Part shown: piece by piece, positions 45,855 through 55,443 of the stretch
Numbering within the stretch: the stretch's first letter is position 1
Layout of the letters: each line of letters starts with the position of its first letter
Assembly (NCBI GenBank): GCA_002163975.1
Contig: CP019636.1
Coordinates: 1,241,001-1,305,000 of the forward strand
Direction: 5' to 3'
Source: Nostocales cyanobacterium HT-58-2
GTDB lineage: Bacteria > Cyanobacteriota > Cyanobacteriia > Cyanobacteriales > Nostocaceae
DNA: 64,000 bases
The notes under the pieces: model-generated
What the model was told of the DNA's origin: nothing
Database searches by the model: none
Seen by the model: the letters and a program-made list of their open reading frames with translations, nothing else
Position numbers and translations under genes: made by a program

Positions 45855-46030
45855 AAAATTCCTTTGGTGATAAGTGTGAGTTTGCCAAAGAAATTGGACT
45901 TAGTGCTTTAGCACCAGCCAATTGATTTGGTAAATTCACCCTGATACAAAGATGGGTGTACCATCGTGCAATCATTCGTTCCCTGACGACTTGTGAGGAG
46001 AAATATTAGATCTTCGTGCAGAAAATTTAC

Positions 46031-48799
46031 TTAGATAACAAAATTATTGGCATTATTCAAAGTAGCAACAGCTACACCAGACACTGTAACAAGCGGTGTG
46101 GCAATACTGTTACTACCTGCTGAGCCATCCGGGTCAAACAGAACATTGGTATCACTGCCTTGAGTACCAAAGCTCAAATAACCGCCCGCAGTTGCATTTG
46201 CGTAGTCAAGACTACCAAGGTTAAAACTCTGGAATAGTTGGGTGAGGACAATCTTGTCACTGCCAGATTGAAAGTCAAGAATTGTATCGCCTGCATCGCG
46301 GATACTAGTATAAACAAACTGGTCACTGCGAGGACCACCACTGAGAGTATCAGCCCCTGGACCGCCAATAACTCTGTCATTGTCAGAAGTACCAGTCAGA
46401 GTATCTCGACCTGGTGTACCGTTAATGACGCTAGGTGCTAAATTAAACCGAGCTACGACGGGGTCATGGTCGCTATCCTGGACTGTAAACTCGGAGTTGA
46501 TGTGAACTACATCAAATCCATCTAGGTTAGTACGTAAATTTTGACTGACTAAAATGTGATCTAACACCTGAGAGTTGCCTTCAAAGACGTAGGTGTAACG
46601 CTCCTCTGGAGATAGGGTTTCAACCAGGTTCGTTAGTCCAACGCTTTCTAGGTTGTTGACGGGATTAGAGAACTCAAAGTCATTTAAGTCACCTGCTACG
46701 ACCACATTGGCGTTGGGGTCAGTTGCCAGAATACTCTGGACAAAGTCTTTCACCACTGCAGCTTGCTGGTTGCGTTGCGTCTCACTAGAAAGTGTCGGCG
46801 GTTGAAATCTACCGAACAGTGGCTGGTCTCCGCCTTTGGAGTTGAAGTGGTTACCTATCACAAACACGGTTCGACCGTTGAATATGAATTCACCAGCCAA
46901 GGGCTTGCGACTGTTGTTGAAAGCAGGGTTGGTTGGGTCAACACGACCGGGGCTTGCAGACAGTTCGGGAGCACCACCCACGTTGTTGACTGCGGTGCTG
47001 GAGGTGGAGGTACCACCAGGACGGTCGACAAACTGCACTCGGTTGGGGTTAAACAGGAAGCCCACCCGGATGTTACCACCTGGTTCGCCCCCATCTTGAT
47101 CGTCTACAGGGCTAATTTGACGAAATTCATAGGTGGGACCACCATTCGCGGCGATCGCATTAATCAATGTTTGGAAGGTTTGACTGGCATCAACCACACT
47201 ATCATTGGTCGCTCCATTGTTATCCTGAATTTCTTCCAAGCTGATAATATCTGGCGACTTCAGGTTATTAACAATTCGGCTGGCGAGGTTATTGAACTTA
47301 GTGCTACCATCACCAGGGTCAAGGTTTTCTACGTTGAAAGTGGCAACTGTGAGTTGGTTGTTCCCAGGAGCTAAGTTGGTCACCTCCTGCTGCAAACCAC
47401 CAGAGGTGACGCTGGGCAGGGATTGAGTATTCAATAGCTTGACGTTGCCAAAGCTGTAGTCAATAACTCCAATAGTTGCCCCATTCAAGGTATCTCCTAC
47501 GTTCAGCTGTGGAGCATTGGAGATAATTGCGTCATCAATGATAATCCGCTCTGGATTAAAGTCACCAGGACGAATCACAATGCCACCACGAGCCGTGCGA
47601 ACACTAGCATTGATGCCATTGTCAGCCAATACTGGAATTTCACCAAAATCATTCGTTGGTCCTACCGCCACAGCATTGTTGACCTGTACACGCATCCCTT
47701 CCAAGCTTTCGTAGAAGTCTATGCCATCTTCAGCAGGGTCAAACACTGTACCTGCATTTTCTACATTGCCACCCGCCGCATCATTGCTAATGACTTGGGT
47801 TGGAATTGCTCGTCCACCATTGCCGAGAATGACAGGAGAAGGCAAAGGATTACCGCTTGAGACTGTGGTGATGGTTGGGCTGGTAATTTCGGTGGTAGTG
47901 AGATTATTTGTGCCACCAGAACCACCTGGGCGAAACTCTGTTACTGTACCGCTAACTAAGACAGAGTTTCCCACAGCTACTGTAGGTGCAGAGTTCGTGA
48001 AGACAAAAATCCCCTCTGATGTTTTCTCGTCATTATCAGGGTTAGGATCTTGCAAGTAAAAGCCGTTTGAGGTTATGGCAGTCACGATACCAGGAACGTT
48101 GCTTACCGCTTGACCATTCAAGGGAGAGATATGCGCTGCTCCCTGGATATCATGAATACGAACGGCTGGAGGAGGAGGTGGCGGTGGAGCATCGACAGTA
48201 GATATGGAGAAGTCATCAATTCCCAAACCGTGGTCAGCACCAGAGTTGTCTATATCTTGCCAGCGCAGCCATATTTCTTGACCAGGAGCAAGACTGAGAC
48301 CACCCAAAATAGAAGACACAGCAGTGCGGTTTGCTGCTGCATTACCATCTAAAGCACCAGCAGTTGCTGTGGCGATCGGACTGGTAAAATCTAAGGCATT
48401 AAAGTCAATCCAGCTACCTGAAGTTAAACTAGTTGCCCCGGTTTGATATTGAAAATCTAACGTTTGTTGGCTAGTATTGCCAGCATTTCTCCACTGCTCA
48501 CCTGTGTAGCTAATATTAAGCCCAGTAATCGTGTTAGAAGTGTTGTTGACAAAGCGAACTCCAGAATAAATTGTGTTTGTACTACCAGATGCGACAGATC
48601 CCAAAGCGCGCTCTGTGCTGCCAGTACTACCAAAGCTATAGAGCGAGCCTGTATTGCTTGAGCCAGTCCCTGCTGTGTAACTCACCCTATTGGAATACCA
48701 GCCTGGAATAGTGGAGTCATCAGTCCATGTGTTAGTGCCTGAAGTGACCAAGGAATCAAAGTTTTGAGAATACGGACTGCTCAGGTTAATTGCGGGCAT
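46031..48799 (-). CDS. ExeM/NucH-type extracellular nuclease with RTX repeats
   Basis: 922 residues from ATG 48799, with AAGGAGG six to ten bases ahead. N-terminal 200 residues are a beta domain (NFDSLVTSGTNTW); then an OB-like region (IHDIQGAAHISPLNG); then an exo/endonuclease-phosphatase domain with ATFNVENL, DIISLEEIQD, VVAGDLNDF and DSDHDPVVARF, all catalytic parts present. The C-terminus has calcium-binding RTX-type repeats (GTPGRDTLTG, GGPGADTLSGG) and DFQSGSDKIVL. There is no N-terminal signal, so type I secretion via the C-terminus is likely. Expected to degrade DNA or RNA outside the cell for nutrients. Confidence 0.9.
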   Translation of the reverse strand: MPAINLSSPYSQNFDSLVTSGTNTWTDDSTIPGWYSNRVSYTAGTGSSNTGSLYSFGSTGSTERALGSVASGSTNTIYSGVRFVNNTSNTITGLNISYTGEQWRNAGNTSQQTLDFQYQTGATSLTSGSWIDFNALDFTSPIATATAGALDGNAAANRTAVSSILGGLSLAPGQEIWLRWQDIDNSGADHGLGIDDFSISTVDAPPPPPPPAVRIHDIQGAAHISPLNGQAVSNVPGIVTAITSNGFYLQDPNPDNDEKTSEGIFVFTNSAPTVAVGNSVLVSGTVTEFRPGGSGGTNNLTTTEITSPTITTVSSGNPLPSPVILGNGGRAIPTQVISNDAAGGNVENAGTVFDPAEDGIDFYESLEGMRVQVNNAVAVGPTNDFGEIPVLADNGINASVRTARGGIVIRPGDFNPERIIIDDAIISNAPQLNVGDTLNGATIGVIDYSFGNVKLLNTQSLPSVTSGGLQQEVTNLAPGNNQLTVATFNVENLDPGDGSTKFNNLASRIVNNLKSPDIISLEEIQDNNGATNDSVVDASQTFQTLINAIAANGGPTYEFRQISPVDDQDGGEPGGNIRVGFLFNPNRVQFVDRPGGTSTSSTAVNNVGGAPELSASPGRVDPTNPAFNNSRKPLAGEFIFNGRTVFVIGNHFNSKGGDQPLFGRFQPPTLSSETQRNQQAAVVKDFVQSILATDPNANVVVAGDLNDFEFSNPVNNLESVGLTNLVETLSPEERYTYVFEGNSQVLDHILVSQNLRTNLDGFDVVHINSEFTVQDSDHDPVVARFNLAPSVINGTPGRDTLTGTSDNDRVIGGPGADTLSGGPRSDQFVYTSIRDAGDTILDFQSGSDKIVLTQLFQSFNLGSLDYANATAGGYLSFGTQGSDTNVLFDPDGSAGSNSIATPLVTVSGVAVATLNNANNFVI

Positions 48800-49333
48800 G
48801 GAAGCTCCTCCTTTGCTGTAAAGGTAAAACAATGAGCATTTTCAGTGACTCTTCAGCCTACTGCCTATTGCTCAGTTAAAAATAAATTGAAGTGTTAATT
48901 TATACTTGATTAACACACTTGTTGTGACAACTTAAGTGGAAATACTGTTACTGGCGGTTGAAGTTTCTTAATCGGCTAGAACAAAGGTAGATTATGTAAA
49001 TGTAGATGCTTAATCTTACCCCGGTCTACTTAATCCACAGTTTTTACTAATTGCACTTAAGTATTAAAGTTTACAAAAAGTACACTAATTTACATATACA
49101 AACAATGTGTAGCTTGAATTTGGAGAATTGGTATAAGTCAAACGAATCCTTAGTTGTACCAATTAATTAAGTGATATTACTTACTTGTTAGGCTGTAGTT
49201 ATAATAATTGCTGAAGATAAAAGCAAAGTTAAGTTAACTTTAAAATTAGTTTCTTGTAAAAGTTTTAACATTAAAATTACAGAAAGAATTTCTGACAGGC
49301 ATTTAGTCAGCACTGTGAGCAACACGAATCAAT
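48800..49333. other. AT-rich spacer with a diverged repeat copy
   Basis: No gene. About 49099-49135 repeats the end of the 139-bp unit from 35581 (AAACAATGTGTAGCTT, GGAGAATTGGTAT). The promoter of the nuclease gene probably lies here. Confidence 0.4.
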
Positions 49334-49449
49334 ACAGCGGTTAGGTACACCTATTCAAGTCAAGAGCCAAATATAGAACAACTTTTGCTTCACAGCGGTT
49401 AGGTACACCTATTCAAGTCAAGAGCCAAATATAGAACAACTTTTGCTTC
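49334..49449. repeat. Tandem duplication of a 58-bp unit
   Basis: Unit ACAGCGGTTAGGTACACC... at 49334-49391 is repeated exactly at 49392-49449. An inverted, slightly diverged copy lies at 51557-51598 on the other side of the first FG-GAP gene. No coding frame. Confidence 0.85.
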
Positions 49450-49455
49450 TGAACA

Positions 49456-49489
49456 CCCTTCTCCTATCACCAGATGCACTCGCGTTCGG
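49456..49489. repeat. 34-bp direct repeat, copy 1
   Basis: CCCTTCTCCTATCACC followed by AGATGCACTCGCGTTCGG recurs at 53346-53379 with two mismatches. The two copies bracket the pair of FG-GAP genes. From here to 50177 the sequence becomes AT-rich and holds no gene. Confidence 0.7.
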
Positions 49490-50177
49490 GTGAATCCTGC
49501 GGCTACGCTCCGCGATCGCCAGTTCCCTCTGTAAGAAACTGCGGTACTGGTCTCACCTCCTGCAATGCTGGCTCCTCCTGACTCCTGAATTCTGCTGTAA
49601 ATCTTTGTAGCGTCACTAGCATGATCGCTATAGGGACACTACTCAACACTTGTGGTGCAGGAAGTGCTGGCGATTTTCGCTAATTTGGGTAGGACGATGA
49701 GAGGGTGAATTCAATGCTCTTGTACTTAGTGAAGTTTCCCTCACCTGGTTCTGCAGTATAGTTGACTTTTTTATTTACATATGGAAGCACAACTCTCTTG
49801 TTTCAAGCCATGTTATTAGCAAATTATATTTTTTATGTTTGCTTAAATTTTTTATATTTTCTTAATCAGTATACATTATCATTGTTTAATTTTTGAATAA
49901 AGTATCCATCTGATCTAAATAAGAATACAGAATTTTTGAGCAACACCCAATGGAGGAACATATTATATTTTCTCTAAAATTATCAAAAAATCACCTGAAA
50001 TTAATGAAAATAAAATGTTATGCCTTAACATTTTTAAAAATTATTCTGTTTATAATTAATGATTTTTAGAGCAGCATTCAAAAAAAACAATGAAAACATT
50101 CAATATGTTAATTTTTGACAAAAATAAAAAATAAAAGACGTTAAAACATTGATGAACACTAGTAATAGAGAAACACA

Positions 50178-51419
50178 ATGTTGGAATCTCGAAATACATC
50201 AAGCTCTTCAGCTTTAGGAGCTACAGATTCTAGTGCATTAAATGTTCAGAACACAAATAGTTTTGAAAACGATGGTGTTTTAAATACTTTGAGTCTAAAT
50301 GGAGCTTCACAATCATCATTAGATGTAGATCAAGACTTTTCTGAAGCTGCACTCATCCCTGGTCTGAACAATCCTAATCCCAATCCTAATCCTATATTTA
50401 CTAGTGCCGCAATTTACCCTGATTTCAACGGAGATGGCAAGAACGACAAGTTCTGGCGTAATGCTCAAACTGGTGAAACTGCTATCTGGCTTATGGATGG
50501 CACAAACGTTGCTTCTGGTGCTTATCTAAAAACATTAAGTTCAGATTGGGACTTTAAAGTTGCTGATTTCAACGGTGATAACAAAACTGACATCATCTGG
50601 CGCAATACAAAAACTGGTGAGAACACCATTTGGCTGATGGATGGCACTACAGTGACTTCTGAAGCATCTTTGACAGCATTGTCTTCAGACTGGACTTTCA
50701 GTGTTGCTGATTTCAATGCTGATCGCAAAACTGACCTTGGATGGCGCAATACGAAAACGGGTGAAAATGCTGTCTGGGTGATGGACGGCACAAATATTGT
50801 TGCTTCTGCTTCTTTACAAACAGTTGACCCAAACTGGACAGCCAATGTTGTTGATTTCAATCGTGATGGCAAGACTGACATCTTCTGGCGTAATAAGACA
50901 ACGGGTGAGAACGCTGTTTGGTTAGTCGATGGTAACAATGTTTCTGCAAGTACCTTACCAACACTGAGTACAGATTGGGAACCTAGCTTTGGAGATTTTA
51001 ATCTCGATTATCAAACCGATGTTATCTGGCGTAATAAGACAACGGGTGAGAACGCTGTCTGGCTCATGAGTGGCTCAAACATAGCTTCTCAAGCTGCCTT
51101 GCCAACACTTGGCTCAGGGTTTAAATCCAGTATTGGCGATTTTGATGGCAATGGTAAGACAGACCTCCTTTGGTACAATGAACAAACTGGTGAAAGCCAG
51201 GTTTGGTTGATGGATGGCACAACTGTTTCCAGTGCCACTGCTCTACCGACGCAAAGTGCAGCCTGGAAGCCAAGCGTTGGCGATGTCGATGGTGATGGCA
51301 AGAGCGATATCTTCTTACGCAATTACCAAACAGGCGAGAATAAGGTTTGGCAGATGAATGGCTCTACCCCCACTGAAACGAGCCTGTCGGTATTTGCTAA
51401 AGAGTGGTACACTGTCTAG
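50178..51419 (+). CDS. FG-GAP/VCBS repeat protein, paralogue A
   Basis: 413 residues. After a Ser/Asn-rich N-terminus of about 85 residues ending NPNPNPNPIF, about seven units of 45 residues follow, each with DFNGDGKTDIFWRN-type calcium loops and TGENAVWLMDGT. This is the FG-GAP/VCBS beta-propeller repeat found in extracellular adhesins and integrin-like proteins. No hydrophobic signal peptide is visible, so export is by an unconventional route or type I system. It has its own promoter and terminators. A near twin lies 600 bases downstream. Confidence 0.85.
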   Translation: MLESRNTSSSSALGATDSSALNVQNTNSFENDGVLNTLSLNGASQSSLDVDQDFSEAALIPGLNNPNPNPNPIFTSAAIYPDFNGDGKNDKFWRNAQTGETAIWLMDGTNVASGAYLKTLSSDWDFKVADFNGDNKTDIIWRNTKTGENTIWLMDGTTVTSEASLTALSSDWTFSVADFNADRKTDLGWRNTKTGENAVWVMDGTNIVASASLQTVDPNWTANVVDFNRDGKTDIFWRNKTTGENAVWLVDGNNVSASTLPTLSTDWEPSFGDFNLDYQTDVIWRNKTTGENAVWLMSGSNIASQAALPTLGSGFKSSIGDFDGNGKTDLLWYNEQTGESQVWLMDGTTVSSATALPTQSAAWKPSVGDVDGDGKSDIFLRNYQTGENKVWQMNGSTPTETSLSVFAKEWYTV

Positions 51420-51427
51420 AAATTTTT

Positions 51428-51493
51428 AAAGAATTCGTAATTTATGATTCGTAATTGAGTTGATCATTACGAGTTATCAATTACGAATTCTTT
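51428..51493 (+). terminator. Inverted repeat after FG-GAP gene A
   Basis: AAAGAATTCGTAATT (51428-51442) and AATTACGAATTCTTT (51479-51493) are perfect complements, ending in TTTT, ten bases after the stop. Confidence 0.6.
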
Positions 51494-51556
51494 TAGATTT
51501 CACGCCATTAATATTGTCAGTAATTTCAGTATAATTACATCAAACTTCAGGAGTTA

Positions 51557-51598
51557 GAAGCAAAAGATGTTCTATATCTAGCTCTTGACTTGAATAGG
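51557..51598 (-). repeat. Inverted copy of the 58-bp repeat
   Basis: GAAGCAAAAGATGTTCTATA and GCTCTTGACTTGAATAGG match the reverse complement of the 49334-49449 unit with few changes. Together the copies bracket FG-GAP gene A. Confidence 0.7.
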
Positions 51599-51633
51599 TC
51601 TCACTCAATAAAAATGCAAAGCGCTGTATGTTT

Positions 51634-51661
51634 CGCCGAGAATTCTTTCGGCGTTTTTTTA
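51634..51661 (+). terminator. Rho-independent terminator
   Basis: CGCCGA-GAATTCTT-TCGGCG followed by eight Ts. It lies about 215 bases beyond FG-GAP gene A and should stop any transcript before gene B. The remaining sequence to 52042 is AT-rich with no gene. Confidence 0.85.
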
Positions 51662-52042
51662 TAACTTTATAAGGCAATAATTGCTTTTAATAAGCAGCAT
51701 AAAAGCACTAGTTCCCTTTTGGAAAGAAAATTCTTTGTAGTCTTTATTTATTGATTTTATATAAAAATAATAAGATGCTTAAATAACAAGATTTTTAACT
51801 TAAAGTTTATCTGAAGAGTATTGAATTATACAAGCAATACACAATGAATTTATTAATGCTGCGTAACTCAAAATACATATTATTTTTATTTTTAAACAAA
51901 AATTCGTTACATTAATAACATATTTTTTGTATTGAAATGCAGTTTTTCAAAAATAAGAAAAAAGACTAGATGTTATGTTTTAACAGAAACATTAAAAAAA
52001 AACAGTTAAAAATTTAATGAACACTAGTGGTTAACAAACATC

Positions 52043-53257
52043 ATGTTTGCATCTGAGACCTTGGACTCTTCTGGAGGTACTAGTGCATTCCAATCTCTCC
52101 CAATCTCCGATAGTTTTGCGGAGGCAGATGATTTAAATTCTGCTTTGGGCCTTGGACGTTCCTCACAATCGCTATTGGATGAATCGTTACAGCCAATAGA
52201 AGCTACAACCGCAAAAAAAAATCCCAATCCCAATCTCTTGTTCAGTAATCCAGCTCTTGTTCCTGATTTTAACGGTGATGGCAAGACAGATAAATTCTGG
52301 CGCAATTCTCAAACCAATGAAACTGCTGTTTGGCTCATGGATGGTACCAAACCAACAGGAGAATTTTTGCCGCAAGTAGATTCATCTTGGGATTTTGCTT
52401 ATGCTGATTTCAACCGTGATGGCAAAACGGATATTTTTTGGCGTAATAAGACAACTGGGGAAAACTCCATTTGGTTGATGGATGGCACAAAAATTGCCTC
52501 AGCAGTTGCTTTGGAGAGAGTAGATTCATCCTGGACTTTTGGCATTGCTGATTTTAATGGTGATAGTAGGAGCGACATTTTTTGGCGTAATCAGACAACT
52601 GGTGAGAACGCCACTTGGTTGATGGATGGCACACAAGTCACTACTGCGGCTTTTCTGTCTAAAACAGACTCATCATGGTCTTACAATATTGTCGATTTCG
52701 ATGGGAATGGCAAAAACGACATCTTTTGGCGTAATCAAACAACAGGAGAGAACGCCATTTGGTTTATGAATGGAACAGATTCATCAGAATATGCTCTGAC
52801 GAAACTTGATCCGTCATGGACTCAGACTTTGGGTGATTTCAATGGCGATGGCAGAACGGATCTTCTCTGGCACAATAATCAAACGGATGAAAATACTGTT
52901 TGGCTGATGAATAGCGTTTTCATCACCTCAGGTTCTCTGGACAAAAAAGACTCTTCTTGGAAATCTAGCATTGGCGATTTCAATGGCGATGGCAGAACCG
53001 ATGTCTTCTGGCATAACACCCAAACTGGTGAGAACACAGCTTGGTTAATGGATGGCACATCAATTGAGACTGCGGCTTTTTTACCTACAACGGATGTATC
53101 GTGGCAACCCAGTATTGGCGATTACAATGGTGATGGCAAGACGGATGTCTTCTGGCGCAGATACGACACGGGTGAAAATGCTATTTGGCAGATAGATGGT
53201 ACCACAGCCTCTAGCTCTTCTGTGCAGACAGTTCCTGCAGAGTGGAATGCTTTTTAG
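52043..53257 (+). CDS. FG-GAP/VCBS repeat protein, paralogue B
   Basis: 404 residues, same plan as paralogue A: a Ser/Leu-rich leader without a signal peptide, NPNPNLLF, then seven repeats with DFNGDGKTDKFWRN and TGENSIWLMDGT. The 5' leaders of the two genes share ATGAACACTAGT about 20 bases before the start and a similar AT-rich upstream, so the pair arose by tandem duplication that included regulatory sequence. Protein identity looks high within repeats, lower in the leaders. Likely calcium-dependent extracellular protein. Confidence 0.85.
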   Translation: MFASETLDSSGGTSAFQSLPISDSFAEADDLNSALGLGRSSQSLLDESLQPIEATTAKKNPNPNLLFSNPALVPDFNGDGKTDKFWRNSQTNETAVWLMDGTKPTGEFLPQVDSSWDFAYADFNRDGKTDIFWRNKTTGENSIWLMDGTKIASAVALERVDSSWTFGIADFNGDSRSDIFWRNQTTGENATWLMDGTQVTTAAFLSKTDSSWSYNIVDFDGNGKNDIFWRNQTTGENAIWFMNGTDSSEYALTKLDPSWTQTLGDFNGDGRTDLLWHNNQTDENTVWLMNSVFITSGSLDKKDSSWKSSIGDFNGDGRTDVFWHNTQTGENTAWLMDGTSIETAAFLPTTDVSWQPSIGDYNGDGKTDVFWRRYDTGENAIWQIDGTTASSSSVQTVPAEWNAF

Positions 53258-53290
53258 AAATAAGTGGTGATGGAGACTAGAAATAGCAAC

Positions 53291-53331
53291 AACGCAGATG
53301 ATAACTCTATCATCTGCGTTGGTGTTTCTTT
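53291..53331 (+). terminator. Rho-independent terminator of FG-GAP gene B
   Basis: Perfect 13-base stem AACGCAGATGATA/TATCATCTGCGTT with a four-base loop, then a T-rich tail GGTGTTTCTTTTTT. Confidence 0.85.
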
Positions 53332-53345
53332 TTTCTGTTTTACCG

Positions 53346-53379
53346 CCCTTCTCCTGTTACCAGATGCACTCGCGTTCGG
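53346..53379. repeat. 34-bp direct repeat, copy 2
   Basis: Second copy of the 49456-49489 sequence, two mismatches, just past the terminator of FG-GAP gene B. Confidence 0.7.
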
Positions 53380-53421
53380 TCAAGGCAGCTATGCTGGGGG
53401 CAGAAGGAAGAGTTAAAGTTT

Positions 53422-54921
53422 CTATTTTTTTATTTTCATTTTGTCTTCTAAAGCTTCTCGTGCGTGTTCTCGATCGTCAAAATGGATTTTTTCCGTTCCA
53501 AGTATTTGGTAGTCTTCATGACCTTTGCCAGCAAGCAAAACGCCATCTCCGGGTTGCGCTTGCAATATGGCAGTACGAATGGCGGTAGCGCGATCGCAGA
53601 TCACTATTGGCTCAGCTGTTTCTGGAATTCCCTCTAAAATATCTTGTAAAATTCTTTCTGGGTCTTCAGTACGGGGATTATCGGATGTTACCACTGCAAC
53701 ATCTGCTAATTCAGCAGCAATTTTGCCCATTTTTGGGCGCTTAGTACGATCGCGATCGCCACCACACCCAAAGACGCAAATCATTTTCCCTGGAATGAAT
53801 GGACGTGAGGCTTTGAGCAAATTCTCCAAACTATCTGGCGTGTGAGCATAATCTACAATGACGCTAATATCCTGTTCTGAGCTAATTTGCACTCTTTCCA
53901 TTCGTCCAGGAACTCCAGGAAACTCAGGTATTGCAGATGCTATTAACTGCAAATCTAATCCCAAGTGCAAAACTGTTCCTACTGCTGCTAGTAAATTTTC
54001 GAGATTATATTGACCAACCAACGGCGAACGAAAAGCAACTTCACCCTTTGGTGTATGCAATCTACCACTGACACCATGAGGTTCGTAATTTAGGTCGCTC
54101 ATCCACAAATCTGCTGTAGAATTGTTGACACTATAACTCCAAACTTTCTTTGCATTTAACGATTCAATTAACCGCTTACCATAGGAGTCATCAACATTAA
54201 TAATTGCCCGACCTTTTAAATATTGAGGACTAAATAGCAGTGCTTTTGCTGCAAAGTAATCCTCCATATCACGGTGGAAGTCTAAGTGGTCTTGTGTCAG
54301 ATTGCTAAATACTCCTACTTCAAACTGACACCCCATCACTCGACCCTGCGCCAAAGCATGGGAACTCACTTCCATCACACCATACTCATTACCGGCATCA
54401 ATAGCAGTCTTTAGCTGCTGTTGTAGTTCCACAGCAAACGGTGTTGTATGCACTGCAGTTTCGACAAAACCACTCCAACGAGTGTAGAGAGTCCCCATTA
54501 AAGCAGTGGGTAGATGAGCTTTATTGAGAAAGTACTCAATCAAGTGGGTAGTGGTAGTTTTCCCATTTGTACCCGTCACACCTACAAGTTTGAGTTTTTG
54601 CCCAGGATATCCGTAAAAAGCCGCTGCTAATTGGGCACAAGCTTTTGTCATATCTTCAGCAATGATGACGCAAGCTTCTGGCGTGGGGGGATGTTTCTGC
54701 GCTGCTTGAGGAGAAACAATCGCAGCGACAGCACCAGAGGCTATCGCACTTTGCCAAAAATCCCCACCATCAACCCGTGTTCCTGGCATCCCAATAAACA
54801 AATCTCCTGGAACACAAGCATGGGAATTTGTCTTCAAACCCTTGATTTCCGTATCCATAGCTGGATGTTGTGGTAATTGCACAATACCATCTACAGTTGC
54901 TAGTAACTCCCGCAGTTTCAT
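53422..54921 (-). CDS. murE: UDP-N-acetylmuramoyl-tripeptide synthetase (MurE)
   Basis: 499 residues. Mur ligase layout: N-terminal UMAG-binding domain, ATP site GVTGTNGKTTTTHLIEYF, central domain with carbamylated Lys region (SNLTQDHLDFHRDMEDY), and a C-terminal domain with TSDNPRTEDP. The DNPR motif marks specificity for meso-diaminopimelate, which dapF supplies. It adds the third residue to UDP-MurNAc-dipeptide in the cytoplasm. No mur neighbours, as is common in cyanobacteria. Confidence 0.97.
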   Translation of the reverse strand: MKLRELLATVDGIVQLPQHPAMDTEIKGLKTNSHACVPGDLFIGMPGTRVDGGDFWQSAIASGAVAAIVSPQAAQKHPPTPEACVIIAEDMTKACAQLAAAFYGYPGQKLKLVGVTGTNGKTTTTHLIEYFLNKAHLPTALMGTLYTRWSGFVETAVHTTPFAVELQQQLKTAIDAGNEYGVMEVSSHALAQGRVMGCQFEVGVFSNLTQDHLDFHRDMEDYFAAKALLFSPQYLKGRAIINVDDSYGKRLIESLNAKKVWSYSVNNSTADLWMSDLNYEPHGVSGRLHTPKGEVAFRSPLVGQYNLENLLAAVGTVLHLGLDLQLIASAIPEFPGVPGRMERVQISSEQDISVIVDYAHTPDSLENLLKASRPFIPGKMICVFGCGGDRDRTKRPKMGKIAAELADVAVVTSDNPRTEDPERILQDILEGIPETAEPIVICDRATAIRTAILQAQPGDGVLLAGKGHEDYQILGTEKIHFDDREHAREALEDKMKIKK

Positions 54922-55104
54922 TTTGTGAACCTCGTCACACGTGTTGATTGCGCTTATTTTGCACTATGTTTTCTTTTTCTACAAATACTTTTAGGGTACA
55001 GAAACTTTCATGAGAATAAGTCAGATGGTAGGAGGTTTAAAATGACTCATATATTGAACCAAAGACCTGTAACCCCTCAATAATAAGGCTGTGATAGACT
55101 CAAT

Positions 55105-55443
55105 ATGGGTGGGTTGGCTCTGCAAACTATGCCTGTGCAAACTAAAGCTCAAGTACTGTCTCTCCTACATGAACACCAACAAGAATTACAGCGTTTTGGT
55201 GTCAAACGTTGTGGTGTTTTTGGTTCATTTGTGCATGGTACTGCAATTCACGAGCAAAGCGATGTAGATATTCTTGTTGTTTTTGAGCCAGACCAGAAGA
55301 CTTTTGATAACTTTATGCATCTATCGTTCTTTCTAGAAGATCTTTTTGGTAGGAAAGTTGACCTCATTACCATCGAATCGTTAAGTCCTTACATTGGTCC
55401 GCATATTCTGCATGAGGTTGAATATGTCTCCGTCGGCACGTGA
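55105..55443 (+). CDS. mntA: MNT-domain nucleotidyltransferase (antitoxin of a HEPN pair)
   Basis: 112 residues from ATG 55105, or 104 from ATG 55129. The minimal nucleotidyltransferase motif is RCGVFGSFVHGTAIHEQSDVDILV (G-S-F...D-x-D), with a third acidic residue in GRKVDLIT. Such proteins AMPylate a tyrosine of the partner HEPN toxin, silencing it. The last 20 bases overlap the HEPN gene, giving coupled translation. Confidence 0.9.
   Translation: MGGLALQTMPVQTKAQVLSLLHEHQQELQRFGVKRCGVFGSFVHGTAIHEQSDVDILVVFEPDQKTFDNFMHLSFFLEDLFGRKVDLITIESLSPYIGPHILHEVEYVSVGT

Noticed and set aside
46763..47374. 203-codon open frame on the plus strand
   Set aside because: It is antisense to the catalytic part of the extracellular nuclease and shows no protein-like composition or ribosome site.
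49334..49449. CRISPR-like array
   Set aside because: Only two adjoining identical copies without spacers; a simple tandem duplication.
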